A DNA stretch of 64,000 nucleotides from contig NZ_MDEE01000007.1 of assembly GCF_002939865.1 (NCBI RefSeq), forward strand, positions 62,001 through 126,000, written 5' to 3'. This DNA comes from Xanthomonas dyei. GTDB taxonomy: Bacteria > Pseudomonadota > Gammaproteobacteria > Xanthomonadales > Xanthomonadaceae. The notes below the pieces were generated by a model. That model was not told the origin of the DNA and made no database searches. It worked only from the letters and a program-made list of their open reading frames with translations. A program made the translations under genes and the position numbers. Shown here one piece after another: positions 1 to 8,762 of this stretch. Within the stretch, counting starts at the first letter, position 1. Each line of letters opens with the position of its first letter.

Positions 1-1
1 G

Positions 2-547
2 GATGGGCGCTTCGTGAGCCGACCGGGCGTGTTTGCCTGGGATCGCATCGATCCTGCATCGGCGTTGCTGGTCGAGCACCTGCCGGCCACCCTGGCCGGG
101 CACGGTGCCGACCTGGGTGCGGGGTTCGGGTATCTCTCGGCCGAAGTACTGGCCCGCTGCGCCAAAGTCACCGCGCTGGATCTATACGAAGCCGAAGCGC
201 GCGCACTCGCGCTGGCGCGGCGCAATCTGCAGGACATCGCGCATCCGGCGCAGTTGCAGTACCTCTGGCAGGACGTCACCGCCGGGCTGGCGGCGCAGTA
301 CGACTTCATCGTCAGCAACCCGCCATTCCACACGCCCTCGCGCGCCGATCGCCCGGACATCGGCCAGCGTTTCATCGCCGTGGCCGCGCAGGCATTGCGC
401 CCGGGCGGGCAACTGCTACTGGTGGCCAACCGGCATCTGCCTTACGAGCAGGTGCTCAACGAAAGCTTCGGCCAGGTACGGGTGGCTGCCGAGCGCGACG
501 GCTTCAAGTTGATCGCTGCCGTGCGCGGCAAGGCGGCGCGCGCATGA
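2..547 (+). CDS. Class I SAM-dependent methyltransferase, RsmC-like (5' end missing)
   Basis: This is the C-terminal half of a SAM-dependent methyltransferase. The reading frame is open to the left edge, and the residues before the first possible GTG (position 14) continue the family pattern, so the gene starts outside the window. The SAM-binding motif I (DLGAGFGYLS) is followed by the catalytic NPPFH motif, typical of RsmC/RlmG-type N2-guanine methyltransferases that act on rRNA. RsmC itself makes m2G1207 in 16S rRNA. The stop codon overlaps the ATG of the next gene (ATGA), and that gene also modifies 16S rRNA, which supports an rRNA role. The exact target base cannot be read from the sequence. 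Confidence 0.8.
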   Translation, partial: DGRFVSRPGVFAWDRIDPASALLVEHLPATLAGHGADLGAGFGYLSAEVLARCAKVTALDLYEAEARALALARRNLQDIAHPAQLQYLWQDVTAGLAAQYDFIVSNPPFHTPSRADRPDIGQRFIAVAAQALRPGGQLLLVANRHLPYEQVLNESFGQVRVAAERDGFKLIAAVRGKAARA

Positions 548-1257
548 AACTGGTCAAACACATCGCCAATCTCGGCTATGGCAGCCGCAAGCAGGTGACC
601 CAGCTGTTTCGCCAGGGCGCCGTGACCGATGTGCAGGGCGAGGTGCTGTATGCCGACGATCAGGTGGAGCACGACGCCATCCGCATCGATGGCGAGCCGT
701 TGGACCCGCCGCCGGGTTTTAGCCTGTTGCTGCACAAGCCCAGCGGTTACACCTGCTCGACCAAGGACACCGGCCGGTTGATCTACGAGCTGCTGCCACC
801 GCGGTTTCGCTCGCGTGCGCCAGTATTGGCGCCGGTGGGGCGGCTGGATCGCGAGACCAGCGGCATGCTGCTGATGACCGACGATGGCGCGTTGCTGCAT
901 CGGATCATTTCGCCCAAATCCGCGCTGGACAAGGTCTACGAGGTCAGCCTGGCCGAAGACCTGCGCGGCGATGAAGCGGCGCTGTTTGCCAGCGGCGAGC
1001 TGCTGCTGGAAGGCGAAACCAAGCCATTGCTTCCCGCCGAGCTTGAGGTCCTTGGCGCGCGCCAGGCACGTCTGACCTTGCACGAGGGCCGCTATCACCA
1101 GGTGCGTCGCATGTTCGCCGCCGCCGGCAATCACGTGGCGGCATTGCATCGCAGCCGCATCGGCGGCTTGTCGCTGGACGCGCTGCCATCGGGCCAATGG
1201 CGTGCCTTGGAGGCAAGCGATCTGGAGGTGTTGTTCGGGCGCGGAGCGACTGCATGA
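544..1257 (+). CDS. rsuA: 16S rRNA pseudouridine synthase RsuA
   Basis: A 237-residue protein with an N-terminal S4 RNA-binding domain (about residues 1-45, with GYGSRKQ) followed by the RsuA/RluB/E/F-type pseudouridine synthase domain. The catalytic aspartate is D102 in GRLDRETSGMLL, and the second core motif HEGRYHQVRRMF is present. Its length fits RsuA (about 230 residues), the enzyme that forms pseudouridine 516 in 16S rRNA; RluE/RluF-type relatives have other targets, so the 516 assignment is by family. The ATG overlaps the upstream methyltransferase stop, and its own stop overlaps the ATG of the HAD gene, so the three genes are probably translationally coupled. Confidence 0.85.
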   Translation: MKLVKHIANLGYGSRKQVTQLFRQGAVTDVQGEVLYADDQVEHDAIRIDGEPLDPPPGFSLLLHKPSGYTCSTKDTGRLIYELLPPRFRSRAPVLAPVGRLDRETSGMLLMTDDGALLHRIISPKSALDKVYEVSLAEDLRGDEAALFASGELLLEGETKPLLPAELEVLGARQARLTLHEGRYHQVRRMFAAAGNHVAALHRSRIGGLSLDALPSGQWRALEASDLEVLFGRGATA

Positions 1258-1934
1258 CGGCGGCCATACCGCTGCCGTTTCGCCCGCAGGCGGTGATCTT
1301 CGATATGGATGGTTTGATGCTCGACAGCGAGCGCGCCATCACTGCCTGTCTGGCGCAGGCGGCCGATGCGCAAGGGCTGACAATCGAGCCGACGTTCTGG
1401 TTGCAGATGGTCGGTACCGGCGATGTGGCGTGCCGCCGTCTGCTTGGCGAACGCGTCGGCGACGCCGCTGCCGAACGCATGCTGGCGCGCGCGCAACTGC
1501 TCTATGACGCCGTCGCAGAGCGTGGTATTCCGCACCGGCCCGGCATCATTGCGCTGCTGGAGTATCTGGCTGCGCTCGATATGCCACGTGCGGTGGCGAC
1601 CTCCACCCAACGCCCGCTTGCGTTGCGCAAGCTGAAAGCGGCCGATCTGCTGTGGCGCTTCGATGCGGTGTGCAGCGCCAGCGATGTGCAGCATCCCAAG
1701 CCGGCGCCGGATATCTACCTGCTGGCAGCGCAGTCGCTGGGCGTGGAGCCTGCACACTGTCTGGTGCTGGAAGACTCGCCGACCGGCGTGCGCGCCGCAT
1801 TGGCAGCAGGCATGACCCCGATCCAGATCCCGGACCTGCTCGAACCCGATGCGAACGTGCGCGCGTTGGGCCATCGCATCATGCCCTCGCTGGCCGATGC
1901 GCAGCGCCTGCTGGAAGCGCGACTGTCGGGTTGA
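1254..1934 (+). CDS. HAD-family hydrolase (phosphatase/beta-phosphoglucomutase-like)
   Basis: A 226-residue haloacid-dehalogenase superfamily protein. Motif I is FDMDGLMLDSE, with nucleophile D17 and acid/base D19. Motif II is the Ser/Thr in VATST. Motif III is the Lys in HPKPAPDIY. Motif IV is LVLEDSPTGVRAA. A helical cap lies between motifs I and II, so this is subfamily IA, which includes sugar-phosphate phosphatases and beta-phosphoglucomutase. I chose the ATG at 1254 because it overlaps the rsuA stop and begins just before motif I; an upstream in-frame start would lie inside rsuA. The substrate cannot be told. It is the last gene of the rsmC-like/rsuA cluster. Confidence 0.85.
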   Translation: MTAAIPLPFRPQAVIFDMDGLMLDSERAITACLAQAADAQGLTIEPTFWLQMVGTGDVACRRLLGERVGDAAAERMLARAQLLYDAVAERGIPHRPGIIALLEYLAALDMPRAVATSTQRPLALRKLKAADLLWRFDAVCSASDVQHPKPAPDIYLLAAQSLGVEPAHCLVLEDSPTGVRAALAAGMTPIQIPDLLEPDANVRALGHRIMPSLADAQRLLEARLSG

Positions 1935-2406
1935 TCAGCGGGTGTGGATTAGCGTCCGAAAAAGTATCCGAAAAAGCGTCTGGAACGCAGCGCCCAAGTG
2001 ACAGTCGTAGCAATACGCGCTGGCGATCAGTCCACCACGCACGAGCGATCAGTGCGCAACAACCAAAGCCCAGCTCCCGCCGGTGCGAGAAGGCACGGTT
2101 TGCGCGGCACTGGTGCGCGTGCCTTGGAGCGCCCGCGTCGCAAACGCGGGCTGGGGCGCGGAGCGGGGGTTGGGGTGAGGGCACCAGCAAACCGACTCAC
2201 ATCACACCACGCATGGACAACGCCCAAAGCGCAGCAGCAGCGGACGTAGATGCACGACGCGCGTGCCGGTCTCCGAGCTTCCGCCTCACCGATCCCAACG
2301 TCGAGGTCGTGCATGACGAACACCAAAGACCGGCAAGCACGCGCGTCCCCGCGTCGCAGCAGCGCGCTGCAAAGCGCATCACCCAAGCCGTATCAGCAGC
2401 ACGCCC
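1935..2406. other. Intergenic region without a supported gene
   Basis: There are 472 bases between the converging HAD gene and the SDR gene. Open frames exist on both strands but show no recognisable domain and have the Arg/Ala/Pro-rich composition of GC-rich shadow frames. A G-rich stretch near 2150-2185 (GGGGTTGGGGTGAGGGCACC) looks like a dispersed intergenic repeat. I see no clear terminator. Confidence 0.5.
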
Positions 2407-3213
2407 TCACACGTACTGCATCTTGCGCGACATGCCGCCGTCGACGATGAAGTCCTGCCCGGTGACGAATCCGGATAACTGCGGCGACAGCAGGTACACC
2501 GCCAGCTGCGCGATGTCTTCCGGCGTGCCCACACGTCCGGCCGGATGCTGCGCATGGTCGCGTCGCGACAGTTTGGGCGCACGACGACGCTGCGGTGCAC
2601 GCCAGGCGTCGGTGCTGATCCACCCCGGACTGATGCTGTTGACGCGCACCTGCGGGCCTTCGCTCAGTGCCAATGCGTGGGTAAACGCGACCAGGCCACC
2701 TTTGGCCGCCGCATAGGCTTCGCTATGCGGCTCCGACTGCCAGGCGCGGGTGGAGGCGATGTTGACGATCGCACCACCGCCATCTGCCTGCGTCAGTGCA
2801 GGCAAGGCATGTTTGCTGCATAAAAACGCACCATGCAGGCTTGCCAGGCGCCGATTCCAGTCATCCCACTCCAGCTGCGGCAACGGCGCGACATGCGGGT
2901 CCGCTACGCCAGCGTTATTGACCAGGCCATCGAGTCTGCCGAAGCGCTTGCGCGCCGTGGCGATCAAGCGTGCGGCCTGCGTCTCGCGCGCCGCATCGCA
3001 ACGCACGAACGCACTGCGTTGCGGCAACGCCCATTCCTGCAGACAGGCCTTTCCGGCAGCGGCGTCCAGATCGCCGATCACCACGCTGCCGCCGGCACCG
3101 AGCACGGCCTGCGCAATGCCGCGTCCAATGCCTTGCGCGCCACCGGTGATCACTACCACGCGGTCCTGCAGCGGCAACGGGTTCCATGCGGAAACAGTGG
3201 GAATCAGAGCCAT
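2407..3213 (-). CDS. SDR family NAD(P)-dependent oxidoreductase
   Basis: A 268-residue short-chain dehydrogenase/reductase of classical length. The nucleotide-binding motif TGGAQGIG is at residues 23-30 and NNAG at 99-102. The catalytic Ser154-Tyr167-Lys171 set appears as NIAST and YAAAK. The C-terminus has RVNSISPGW and the FVTGQDFIVDGG motif. GDLD at the end of beta2 places an acidic residue where NAD(H)-dependent members carry it. The ATG at 3213 was chosen because it puts the Rossmann motif about 20 residues from the start; the frame extends upstream without family similarity. The substrate is unknown. It is the last gene of a minus-strand run and is separated from the DUF1415 gene by 189 bp. 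Confidence 0.85.
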   Translation of the reverse strand: MALIPTVSAWNPLPLQDRVVVITGGAQGIGRGIAQAVLGAGGSVVIGDLDAAAGKACLQEWALPQRSAFVRCDAARETQAARLIATARKRFGRLDGLVNNAGVADPHVAPLPQLEWDDWNRRLASLHGAFLCSKHALPALTQADGGGAIVNIASTRAWQSEPHSEAYAAAKGGLVAFTHALALSEGPQVRVNSISPGWISTDAWRAPQRRRAPKLSRRDHAQHPAGRVGTPEDIAQLAVYLLSPQLSGFVTGQDFIVDGGMSRKMQYV

Positions 3214-3402
3214 GGCGTGCGCACTTGATGGAAGGGTGCAGCACTGTAGCGCGCGCCATGTCAGCGCTGCAGCAACGCCAGGTACGCCCACGACAATCAC
3301 GCAAACCTGCTGTTTACCGGTACTTCAAGGGATTACCTGCCGCCGCACGGTGCCGACAATCTGCCGTTGCTGCACGCAATGGTGCGCCAGCAGCCGACAC
3401 GT

Positions 3403-3963
3403 TCAGTGCTCGGCGCCATTCAATACGCGGTCCCAGCCCGCATGGCCCAGCCGTTCCAGCGTCTGGATATTGCGCTCGACGATCACGTCCGGATCCGGGA
3501 ACGCCGCCACCGCACGCTCCACGCTGTCCTCGCGCAGCAGGTGCAGGGTCGGGAACGGCGAGCGGTTGGTGAAGTTGGCCACATCGTCCGGCGCAGCACC
3601 TGCGAATTGATAATCGGGGTGGAAGCTGGCCACCTGCAGGATGCCTTGCAGGTCCAGCGCGTCCACCGCTGCGTCGGCGTTGTCGAGGAAGTCGTTGTAC
3701 TCCAGGAAGTCGGTGAGCACGTCCGGATGCACGATCAACGTGGTGTCGATCTGCTCGGCCGGCGTGTCGCGCAGCAGCACCAGTTCTTCGGCCAGTTGTT
3801 CCAGCAGCGCCTCGGGCGTGCTGGCATCGCTGAGCACCAGACGCACCTGGTCCTTGACGTACACCGCCTTGGCGAACGGGCACAGGTTCAGCCCGATCAC
3901 TGCGCGCTCGATCCAGGTGCGGGTCGCGGTCAACGGATCGGGCGTGGCAGGCGTGGTGGTCAT
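3403..3963 (-). CDS. DUF1415 family protein
   Basis: A 186-residue soluble protein of the conserved DUF1415 family. It shows the family landmarks WIERAVIGLNLCPFAKAVY near the N-terminus, FHPDYQFAG in the middle, and TNRSPFPTLHLLRE with a conserved Cys near residue 27. No catalytic function is established for the family. I chose the ATG at 3963 because family proteins begin shortly before the WIER motif; the open frame extends further upstream. It lies between the alpha/beta hydrolase and SDR genes on the same strand, with gaps of 129 and 189 bp, so co-transcription is possible but not shown. Confidence 0.8.
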   Translation of the reverse strand: MTTTPATPDPLTATRTWIERAVIGLNLCPFAKAVYVKDQVRLVLSDASTPEALLEQLAEELVLLRDTPAEQIDTTLIVHPDVLTDFLEYNDFLDNADAAVDALDLQGILQVASFHPDYQFAGAAPDDVANFTNRSPFPTLHLLREDSVERAVAAFPDPDVIVERNIQTLERLGHAGWDRVLNGAEH

Positions 3964-4092
3964 CGTGGCGGCGGCGTGATGGCACACCAGTGTATGCGAT
4001 CGCTGCAGACGTGGCCGCGCGGGCCGATTCATCGGCGATGACGCAGCAGACCCAACCGATGCTGCCGGCGCGATGCTGCCGCGCCCAGGCAA

Positions 4093-4950
4093 TCAGCGCG
4101 TGTCGCTGTCGTCGCTGCGCAGCGCCTTGCCCACGTGCGCACCGACATGCGCACGCAAGAATTCCACCGACACCTGTGCGACGTGCTCGGCCAGCGGCGT
4201 CTTGTGCGGCGACCCGATGGCATGCGCGCCGCTGTCGAAGGCGATCGCCTGCTTGAGCGGGGCAGGCGTGCCCAGCGCTTCGAACATGGACAGCATCGCC
4301 GGCACCGAGGCAATCTGATCTTCGTCGCCATTGGGCGCGCGGTAATAGCCCAGCAGCACCGGGCAGCGCACCTGTGGCCACGGCGGGGTGGCGGCGAATT
4401 CTCTGAACACGCCGCGCAAGGTGCGAAAGCCGTCCGGGTGGATGGTGTCCGACCAATACGCCAGTTCCTCAGCGCTGCGCGGGTACGGGTCGGCGATCGG
4501 CGCATCGGCGTCGCAAAGCCGATCGAGCAAGTCCGCATTGACCGGCTGGATGCCGGGCGACCATGCCACCACCGCCGCAACCTGCTCGGGATGCTGCGCC
4601 GCCAGCCAGAGCGCCAAGCTGCCGCCCATCGATGAGCCGACAATCGCCACGCGCTCGCCCATGCGCCGCGCCTGCGCCAGCGCCTCCAGCGCAGAGCGCT
4701 GCAGCGCCGCCGTCGTCAGCCCCTGCATCGCATCGGGTGCGCTGCCTCCATGGCGGGGCCAGCGGTGCACGTAGCCGTTGGCACCTAGCGCATCGGCCAT
4801 CTGTTCGGGCAGCGCGCCGGCCTCGCCCGGGCTTGCAGAAAACCCATGCAGGAACAGCAGCGCCACAGCGGTGCGTGTCTGGGCAGCGCCGCGCCAATGC
4901 ATGCGCGCCGCATTGCCGGGCTTCAACTCAGTGCTGTCGTTGGTGTGCAT
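4093..4950 (-). CDS. Alpha/beta hydrolase (esterase/lipase-like)
   Basis: A 285-residue alpha/beta-hydrolase fold protein. The oxyanion-hole motif LFLHGFSASPGE is at residues 31-42, and the nucleophile elbow GSSMGG (104-109) gives catalytic Ser106. A likely catalytic His242 lies in GAHAIG. There is no signal peptide, so it is probably cytoplasmic. Its 5' end overlaps the 3' end of the hybrid histidine kinase by 23 bp, which implies one transcript and makes this enzyme a candidate partner or output of that sensor system. The natural substrate is not evident; carboxylesterase or monoacylglycerol-lipase-like activity is the family guess. Confidence 0.8.
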   Translation of the reverse strand: MHTNDSTELKPGNAARMHWRGAAQTRTAVALLFLHGFSASPGEAGALPEQMADALGANGYVHRWPRHGGSAPDAMQGLTTAALQRSALEALAQARRMGERVAIVGSSMGGSLALWLAAQHPEQVAAVVAWSPGIQPVNADLLDRLCDADAPIADPYPRSAEELAYWSDTIHPDGFRTLRGVFREFAATPPWPQVRCPVLLGYYRAPNGDEDQIASVPAMLSMFEALGTPAPLKQAIAFDSGAHAIGSPHKTPLAEHVAQVSVEFLRAHVGAHVGKALRSDDSDTR

Positions 4951-6667
4951 GGTGGGCCAGCAGTGCGAGCAGTTCGTGGGCGTTGATCGGCTTGGATAAA
5001 TAACCGGCCACGCCGGCGGCTGCCGCTTCGCGTATCGAATCGATGCGCGTGTCGGCGGTCAATACGATGATCGGCGGTAGCGCGGCAATCGCATCGCGGG
5101 CCTGGCCCAATGCATCCCAGCCGGAGGTGCCGGGCATGTGCAGATCGAGAAATACCAGATCCGGCGCGGCCTGGGCGATGCGCTGCACCGCATCGGTGCC
5201 ATCGACATGAAAGCTCACCCGATGCCCGGCACGCGTCAGCAGGTTGCCGATCACCAGGCGATTGGTGTCCATGTCCTCGAAGACCAGGCAATGCAGCGGC
5301 GGCACCGTCTGCGCGTGGTGCGCCAGCGCATCGCGCAGGCCGAGCGTGCGGCTGCTGTCGGCCGCGGCTACAGGCAGCTCGAAGATCCAGCGGAAGATGC
5401 TGCCACCGGCGGGGTTGTCGCTCACCGTCAGGCTGCCGCCCATCGCATCGGATACCGACAAGGCGATATACAACCCGAGGCCGACGCCGCCCTCGGCACG
5501 GCCGAATCCGGTGCTGAGCTGGGTGAACGGGGTAAAGATGTAGGCCTTCTTGTCGTCGGGCACACCGATGCCGGTGTCGGTGATCGTCGCGGCGATCGAC
5601 CAGCGCTGCTGCAGCTGCGTGGCTTCGATCAGCAACTCGACCGCACCACCGGCCGGGGTGAACTTGATCGCATTGATGACCAGGTTGCTGATGACCTGCT
5701 CGATGCGGCCCTCGTCGCCCAGCACATGGGGCGTGTCCGGTGCCTCCAGGCGCACGCTCAGCGACACGCCCTTGGTGGATGCGGCGGTCGCGCAGACCGC
5801 TTTGACGGTGGTCAGCACGTCCAGCATGCTCAGTGGCTTGCTCTGCAGCTGCAGCCGCCCACCGTCGATGCTGGCCACGTCCAGCACTTCATTGACGCGA
5901 TGGCGCAGCGCGGTCGCATTGACCGTCACCGCCTGCATCAGGTCGCGCTGTTCGGCTGGCATGCCGTCGGTATCGATCAGCTGTGCGCAATTGATGACCG
6001 CATTCAACGGCGTGCGCAGCTCATGGTTCATGGTGCTGATAAAGCGGCTTTGCGCATCGCGCGAGGCCAGCGCCTGCAGCGCCACTTCCTGCATCGCAAG
6101 CACGATGCGCGCCACCAGCAGCGGCAATACCATGCTGAGCGCCACCGCATACACAAAGTACGCCGGCCGCGACAGCCAGTAGCCGCTGGGTGCGGTCAAC
6201 AGCATCAGCACGAAGGTGCTGAGCAGCACCGGGAAGGTGGCGCGTTGCCCATAGCGCGCCACCGCAGCGATGGTGATGAACGGCAGAAACGCGTTCAACG
6301 ACATCAACAGGATGAAGGCCAGCGTGGTCTGTATGCCGATGAACAGCAGACTCATCGCAAAGCCCATCGCATCCAGCCACTCACCCGGCGGGATGATCCG
6401 GCGCCGCACCAGCACCATCCACGTGACCGAGATCACCCACACGGTCACTGCGGTGGGGAAGACGTTATGCGCATCCTTGACCAGCACCGGCTGCGGGCCG
6501 TACAGCCAGCCCAGGCACCACAAGGTCACGATGGTCTGCACGATCACGCGGCCGACGCAGGCGCGGTATTCCAGAAACGACTCGAACAGCCGCACCAGTC
6601 TGTCGTTGCGCAGCTGCCGGGCGGCCAGAATCAGGCCGGGCGCTGCGCGATCGGAAGTGCTACGCAT
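4928..6667 (-). CDS. Hybrid histidine kinase with receiver domain, RpfC-like, lacking its own HPt
   Basis: A 579-residue membrane sensor kinase. Residues about 35-190 hold several hydrophobic segments (about five), resembling the RpfC/RpfH sensor module. The HisKA phosphoacceptor is H215 in NHELRTPLN. The ATPase N box (NLVINAIKFTP) and G boxes (TDTGIGVP, GVGLGLYIA) are at 328-400. A C-terminal receiver domain (about 459-575) has acceptor D508 in FLDLHMP and K559 in SKP. RpfC of X. campestris has this layout plus an HPt domain; here the HPt is the separate upstream gene, whose stop overlaps this start by 8 bp. The ATG at 6667 was chosen for that overlap. The downstream gene overlaps by 23 bp. 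The ligand is unknown. Confidence 0.85.
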   Translation of the reverse strand: MRSTSDRAAPGLILAARQLRNDRLVRLFESFLEYRACVGRVIVQTIVTLWCLGWLYGPQPVLVKDAHNVFPTAVTVWVISVTWMVLVRRRIIPPGEWLDAMGFAMSLLFIGIQTTLAFILLMSLNAFLPFITIAAVARYGQRATFPVLLSTFVLMLLTAPSGYWLSRPAYFVYAVALSMVLPLLVARIVLAMQEVALQALASRDAQSRFISTMNHELRTPLNAVINCAQLIDTDGMPAEQRDLMQAVTVNATALRHRVNEVLDVASIDGGRLQLQSKPLSMLDVLTTVKAVCATAASTKGVSLSVRLEAPDTPHVLGDEGRIEQVISNLVINAIKFTPAGGAVELLIEATQLQQRWSIAATITDTGIGVPDDKKAYIFTPFTQLSTGFGRAEGGVGLGLYIALSVSDAMGGSLTVSDNPAGGSIFRWIFELPVAAADSSRTLGLRDALAHHAQTVPPLHCLVFEDMDTNRLVIGNLLTRAGHRVSFHVDGTDAVQRIAQAAPDLVFLDLHMPGTSGWDALGQARDAIAALPPIIVLTADTRIDSIREAAAAGVAGYLSKPINAHELLALLAHHAHQRQH

Positions 6668-7121
6668 GAGGCTCCGCGTCGTCGGTGGGAAGAGTGCGCC
6701 GGTAGCGCTTGACCAGTAGACCTGCGGCAGTGGCCACGGCGGTGAAGCGGTGCGCAAGCATGTCGCTCAACGCGTCGCGTTCCACATCGCCACGCAGCTG
6801 GTCGCAGGCCTTGAGCAACGGCTGGGAGCCGGTCAACGAGATGGTGTTCTTCAACGAGTGGATCTGTTCCAGCGCCTGCGCCTGGCTGGTGTTGGCATCG
6901 CCCAGCGTGCAGCGCGCAATGGCGTGTTCGATCTCCACCGCGAAGGCGTCGGCAAAGGCCGCTGCAGCCACTGGGTCGAGGGCGGCCATGGTGTGCAGCG
7001 TCGATCCGCGTTCGATCTGCGGTTGCGCATGAACCTTGACCGCGTGCATGCCGCCTGCAGCAGGCGCGTTGGCCTGCCCGGTGCGCAGGCGATGCAACAG
7101 GCGGGTGAGCAGGGAGCGCAT
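6660..7121 (-). CDS. Stand-alone HPt phosphotransfer protein
   Basis: A 153-residue protein whose second half is an HPt four-helix bundle. The phosphorylatable histidine is H88 in QIHSLKNTISLTGS, matching the HxLKG-type motif with Asn in place of the usual Gly. The first 45 residues are basic and low-complexity. Its last codons overlap the start of the hybrid kinase by 8 bp, so the two are translationally coupled and together supply HisKA, receiver and HPt, the parts fused in RpfC. The ATG at 7121 was chosen as the first one before the conserved part; an internal ATG near residue 25 or 45 is possible. The final response regulator is not in this window. Confidence 0.75.
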   Translation of the reverse strand: MRSLLTRLLHRLRTGQANAPAAGGMHAVKVHAQPQIERGSTLHTMAALDPVAAAAFADAFAVEIEHAIARCTLGDANTSQAQALEQIHSLKNTISLTGSQPLLKACDQLRGDVERDALSDMLAHRFTAVATAAGLLVKRYRRTLPTDDAEPHA

Positions 7122-7273
7122 CGCGCCGCTAGACCTGCGGCCTGCGGCAGCGATTGCGATCGCCGCGGGCGCACCGCAGGCGGTGCCGGCCCCCCTGCGC
7201 GGCGCCGCAACGCACTGCAGGCGCCTGCATGTCCGCGTCGGCCAGCACACTCACCGGCATCGCCCAATCACGC

Positions 7274-7759
7274 TCAGTCGCGGAAGTTGTCGAACTGCAG
7301 CGGCTGCTCGAAATCAGCCTTTTTCAGCAGCGCGATCGCATCCTGCAGGTCGTCGCGCTTCTTGCCGGTCACGCGCAGCTTGTCGCCGTTGATCTGCGCT
7401 TCGACCTTGATCTTGGCTTCCTTGAGCTTGGCCACCAGCTGCTTGGCCTGCTTCTGCTCGAGGCCCTGCTTGACGGTCACCTTCTGCCGTGCGCCGGCCA
7501 GATTGGTTTCCACATCGCCAAAGTCCAGGCAGCGCACATCGATGCTGCGCGCCAACAGCCGCGCCCGCAGGATGTCGGTCATCTGCTTGATCTGGAAGTC
7601 GCTGGGGGCGGACTGGTTGATCACCTTGCCGTCTTCCAGTTCGAACTTGGCTTCCACGCCCTTGAAGTCGAAACGCGTGTCCAGTTCACGGTTGGCCTGG
7701 TCCACCGCATTGGTCAGTTCGTGCTTGTCGACTTCGGACACCACATCGAAGGAAGGCAT
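7274..7759 (-). CDS. yajQ: YajQ family cyclic di-GMP-binding protein
   Basis: A 161-residue protein of the YajQ/UPF0234 family, with the typical N-terminus MPSFDVVSEVDKHELTNAVD and the family landmarks RFDFKG and VTGKKRDDLQDAI. In X. campestris the YajQ protein XC_3703 has been reported to bind cyclic di-GMP, act with a LysR-type regulator and affect virulence; carrying this over is by homology. The start at 7759 has a good Shine-Dalgarno sequence (AGGAGC) just upstream. It is 152 bp upstream of the HPt gene on the same strand, so a c-di-GMP receptor sits beside an RpfC-like phosphorelay. Confidence 0.9.
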   Translation of the reverse strand: MPSFDVVSEVDKHELTNAVDQANRELDTRFDFKGVEAKFELEDGKVINQSAPSDFQIKQMTDILRARLLARSIDVRCLDFGDVETNLAGARQKVTVKQGLEQKQAKQLVAKLKEAKIKVEAQINGDKLRVTGKKRDDLQDAIALLKKADFEQPLQFDNFRD

Positions 7760-7865
7760 GCAAAGCTCCTGCTGTCTGAAAACAGCGGCCATTCTAGGCC
7801 ATCACGCCACGACGGCCGTCATCGACGCATGGCGGTCGGCGCGCTGCGATGGCGATAATGCACCA

Positions 7866-8762
7866 ATGCCCAGCACCCGTTCTCCGCTTCCCGCCATCGC
7901 CTGGATGGTCGCCGCCGTGGCCTGCTTCTCGCTGATGGATGCGGCGATGAAGCTGCTGTCGGCGCAGTACCCGCCATTGCAGGTGACCTTGTTGCGCGGC
8001 GCCGCGTCGCTGCCGTTCGTGCTGGTGTGGGTGTTCGCCACTGCCGGGCCGCGTGCCATCGTGCCGGTGCGCTGGGGCCTGCATCTGCTGCGCGGGGCCC
8101 TGGGCATGGTGATGATCGGCTGCTTTGTCTACGGCCTGAAACGCATGCCGCTGTCCACCGCCTACACCATCTACTTTGTGGCGCCGTTGCTGGTGGCCGC
8201 CTTGTCGGTGCCGCTGCTGGGCGAGCACGTGGGGCCGCGGCGTTGGACGGCGATCGGCATCGGCCTGGTCGGGGTCATCGTAGTGCTGCGCCCGGGCGTG
8301 GGCGGCTTGGTCTCGCTGCCTGGCCTGATGGTGCTGCTGGCGGCCACGGCCTACGCCATCGCCGCGGTCACGGTGAGCCTGCTGACCCGCACCGACACGC
8401 CGCAGTCCATGGTGGTGTGGTTCCTGCTGTTCATGGCGATCGGCGCCGGGTTGCTGGCCATCCCCGACTGGGTGCCGTTACAGGCCGGCCACGGCTGGCT
8501 GATCGCCGGCATGGGCCTGGCCGGCGCGTTGGGGCAGATTGCGCTGACCCAGGCATTCCTGCGCGGCGAGGCCTCGATGATCGCACCGCTGGAGTACACC
8601 GGCCTGGTCTGGGTGATCGGCTGGGACTGGCTGCTGTGGCAGACCTTGCCCGACGGCTGGACCTGGACCGGCGCCGGCATCATCGTCGCCAGCGGGCTGT
8701 ATCTGCTGCGGCGGGAGCGGATACGGCAGACCGACAGGCCGCCGCCGTTGGATAGGCCGTGA
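7866..8762 (+). CDS. DMT-superfamily (EamA) transporter
   Basis: A 298-residue inner-membrane protein with about ten hydrophobic segments arranged as two EamA halves (roughly residues 10-140 and 150-290), the normal size and layout of drug/metabolite transporters. Typical family elements include LLRGAASLPFVLVW in the first half and PLEYTGLVW near the end of the second. The ATG at 7866 follows a short divergent intergenic gap from yajQ. Family members export amino acids, metabolites or drugs; the substrate here cannot be assigned. The stop lies at the left arm of an intergenic inverted repeat that may help end transcription. Confidence 0.85.
   Translation: MPSTRSPLPAIAWMVAAVACFSLMDAAMKLLSAQYPPLQVTLLRGAASLPFVLVWVFATAGPRAIVPVRWGLHLLRGALGMVMIGCFVYGLKRMPLSTAYTIYFVAPLLVAALSVPLLGEHVGPRRWTAIGIGLVGVIVVLRPGVGGLVSLPGLMVLLAATAYAIAAVTVSLLTRTDTPQSMVVWFLLFMAIGAGLLAIPDWVPLQAGHGWLIAGMGLAGALGQIALTQAFLRGEASMIAPLEYTGLVWVIGWDWLLWQTLPDGWTWTGAGIIVASGLYLLRRERIRQTDRPPPLDRP

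Noticed and set aside
1652-2716. Plus-strand frame from inside the HAD gene across the intergenic region
   Set aside because: It overlaps two genuine genes in other frames, is Arg/Ser/Ala-rich and shows no domain or ribosome site.
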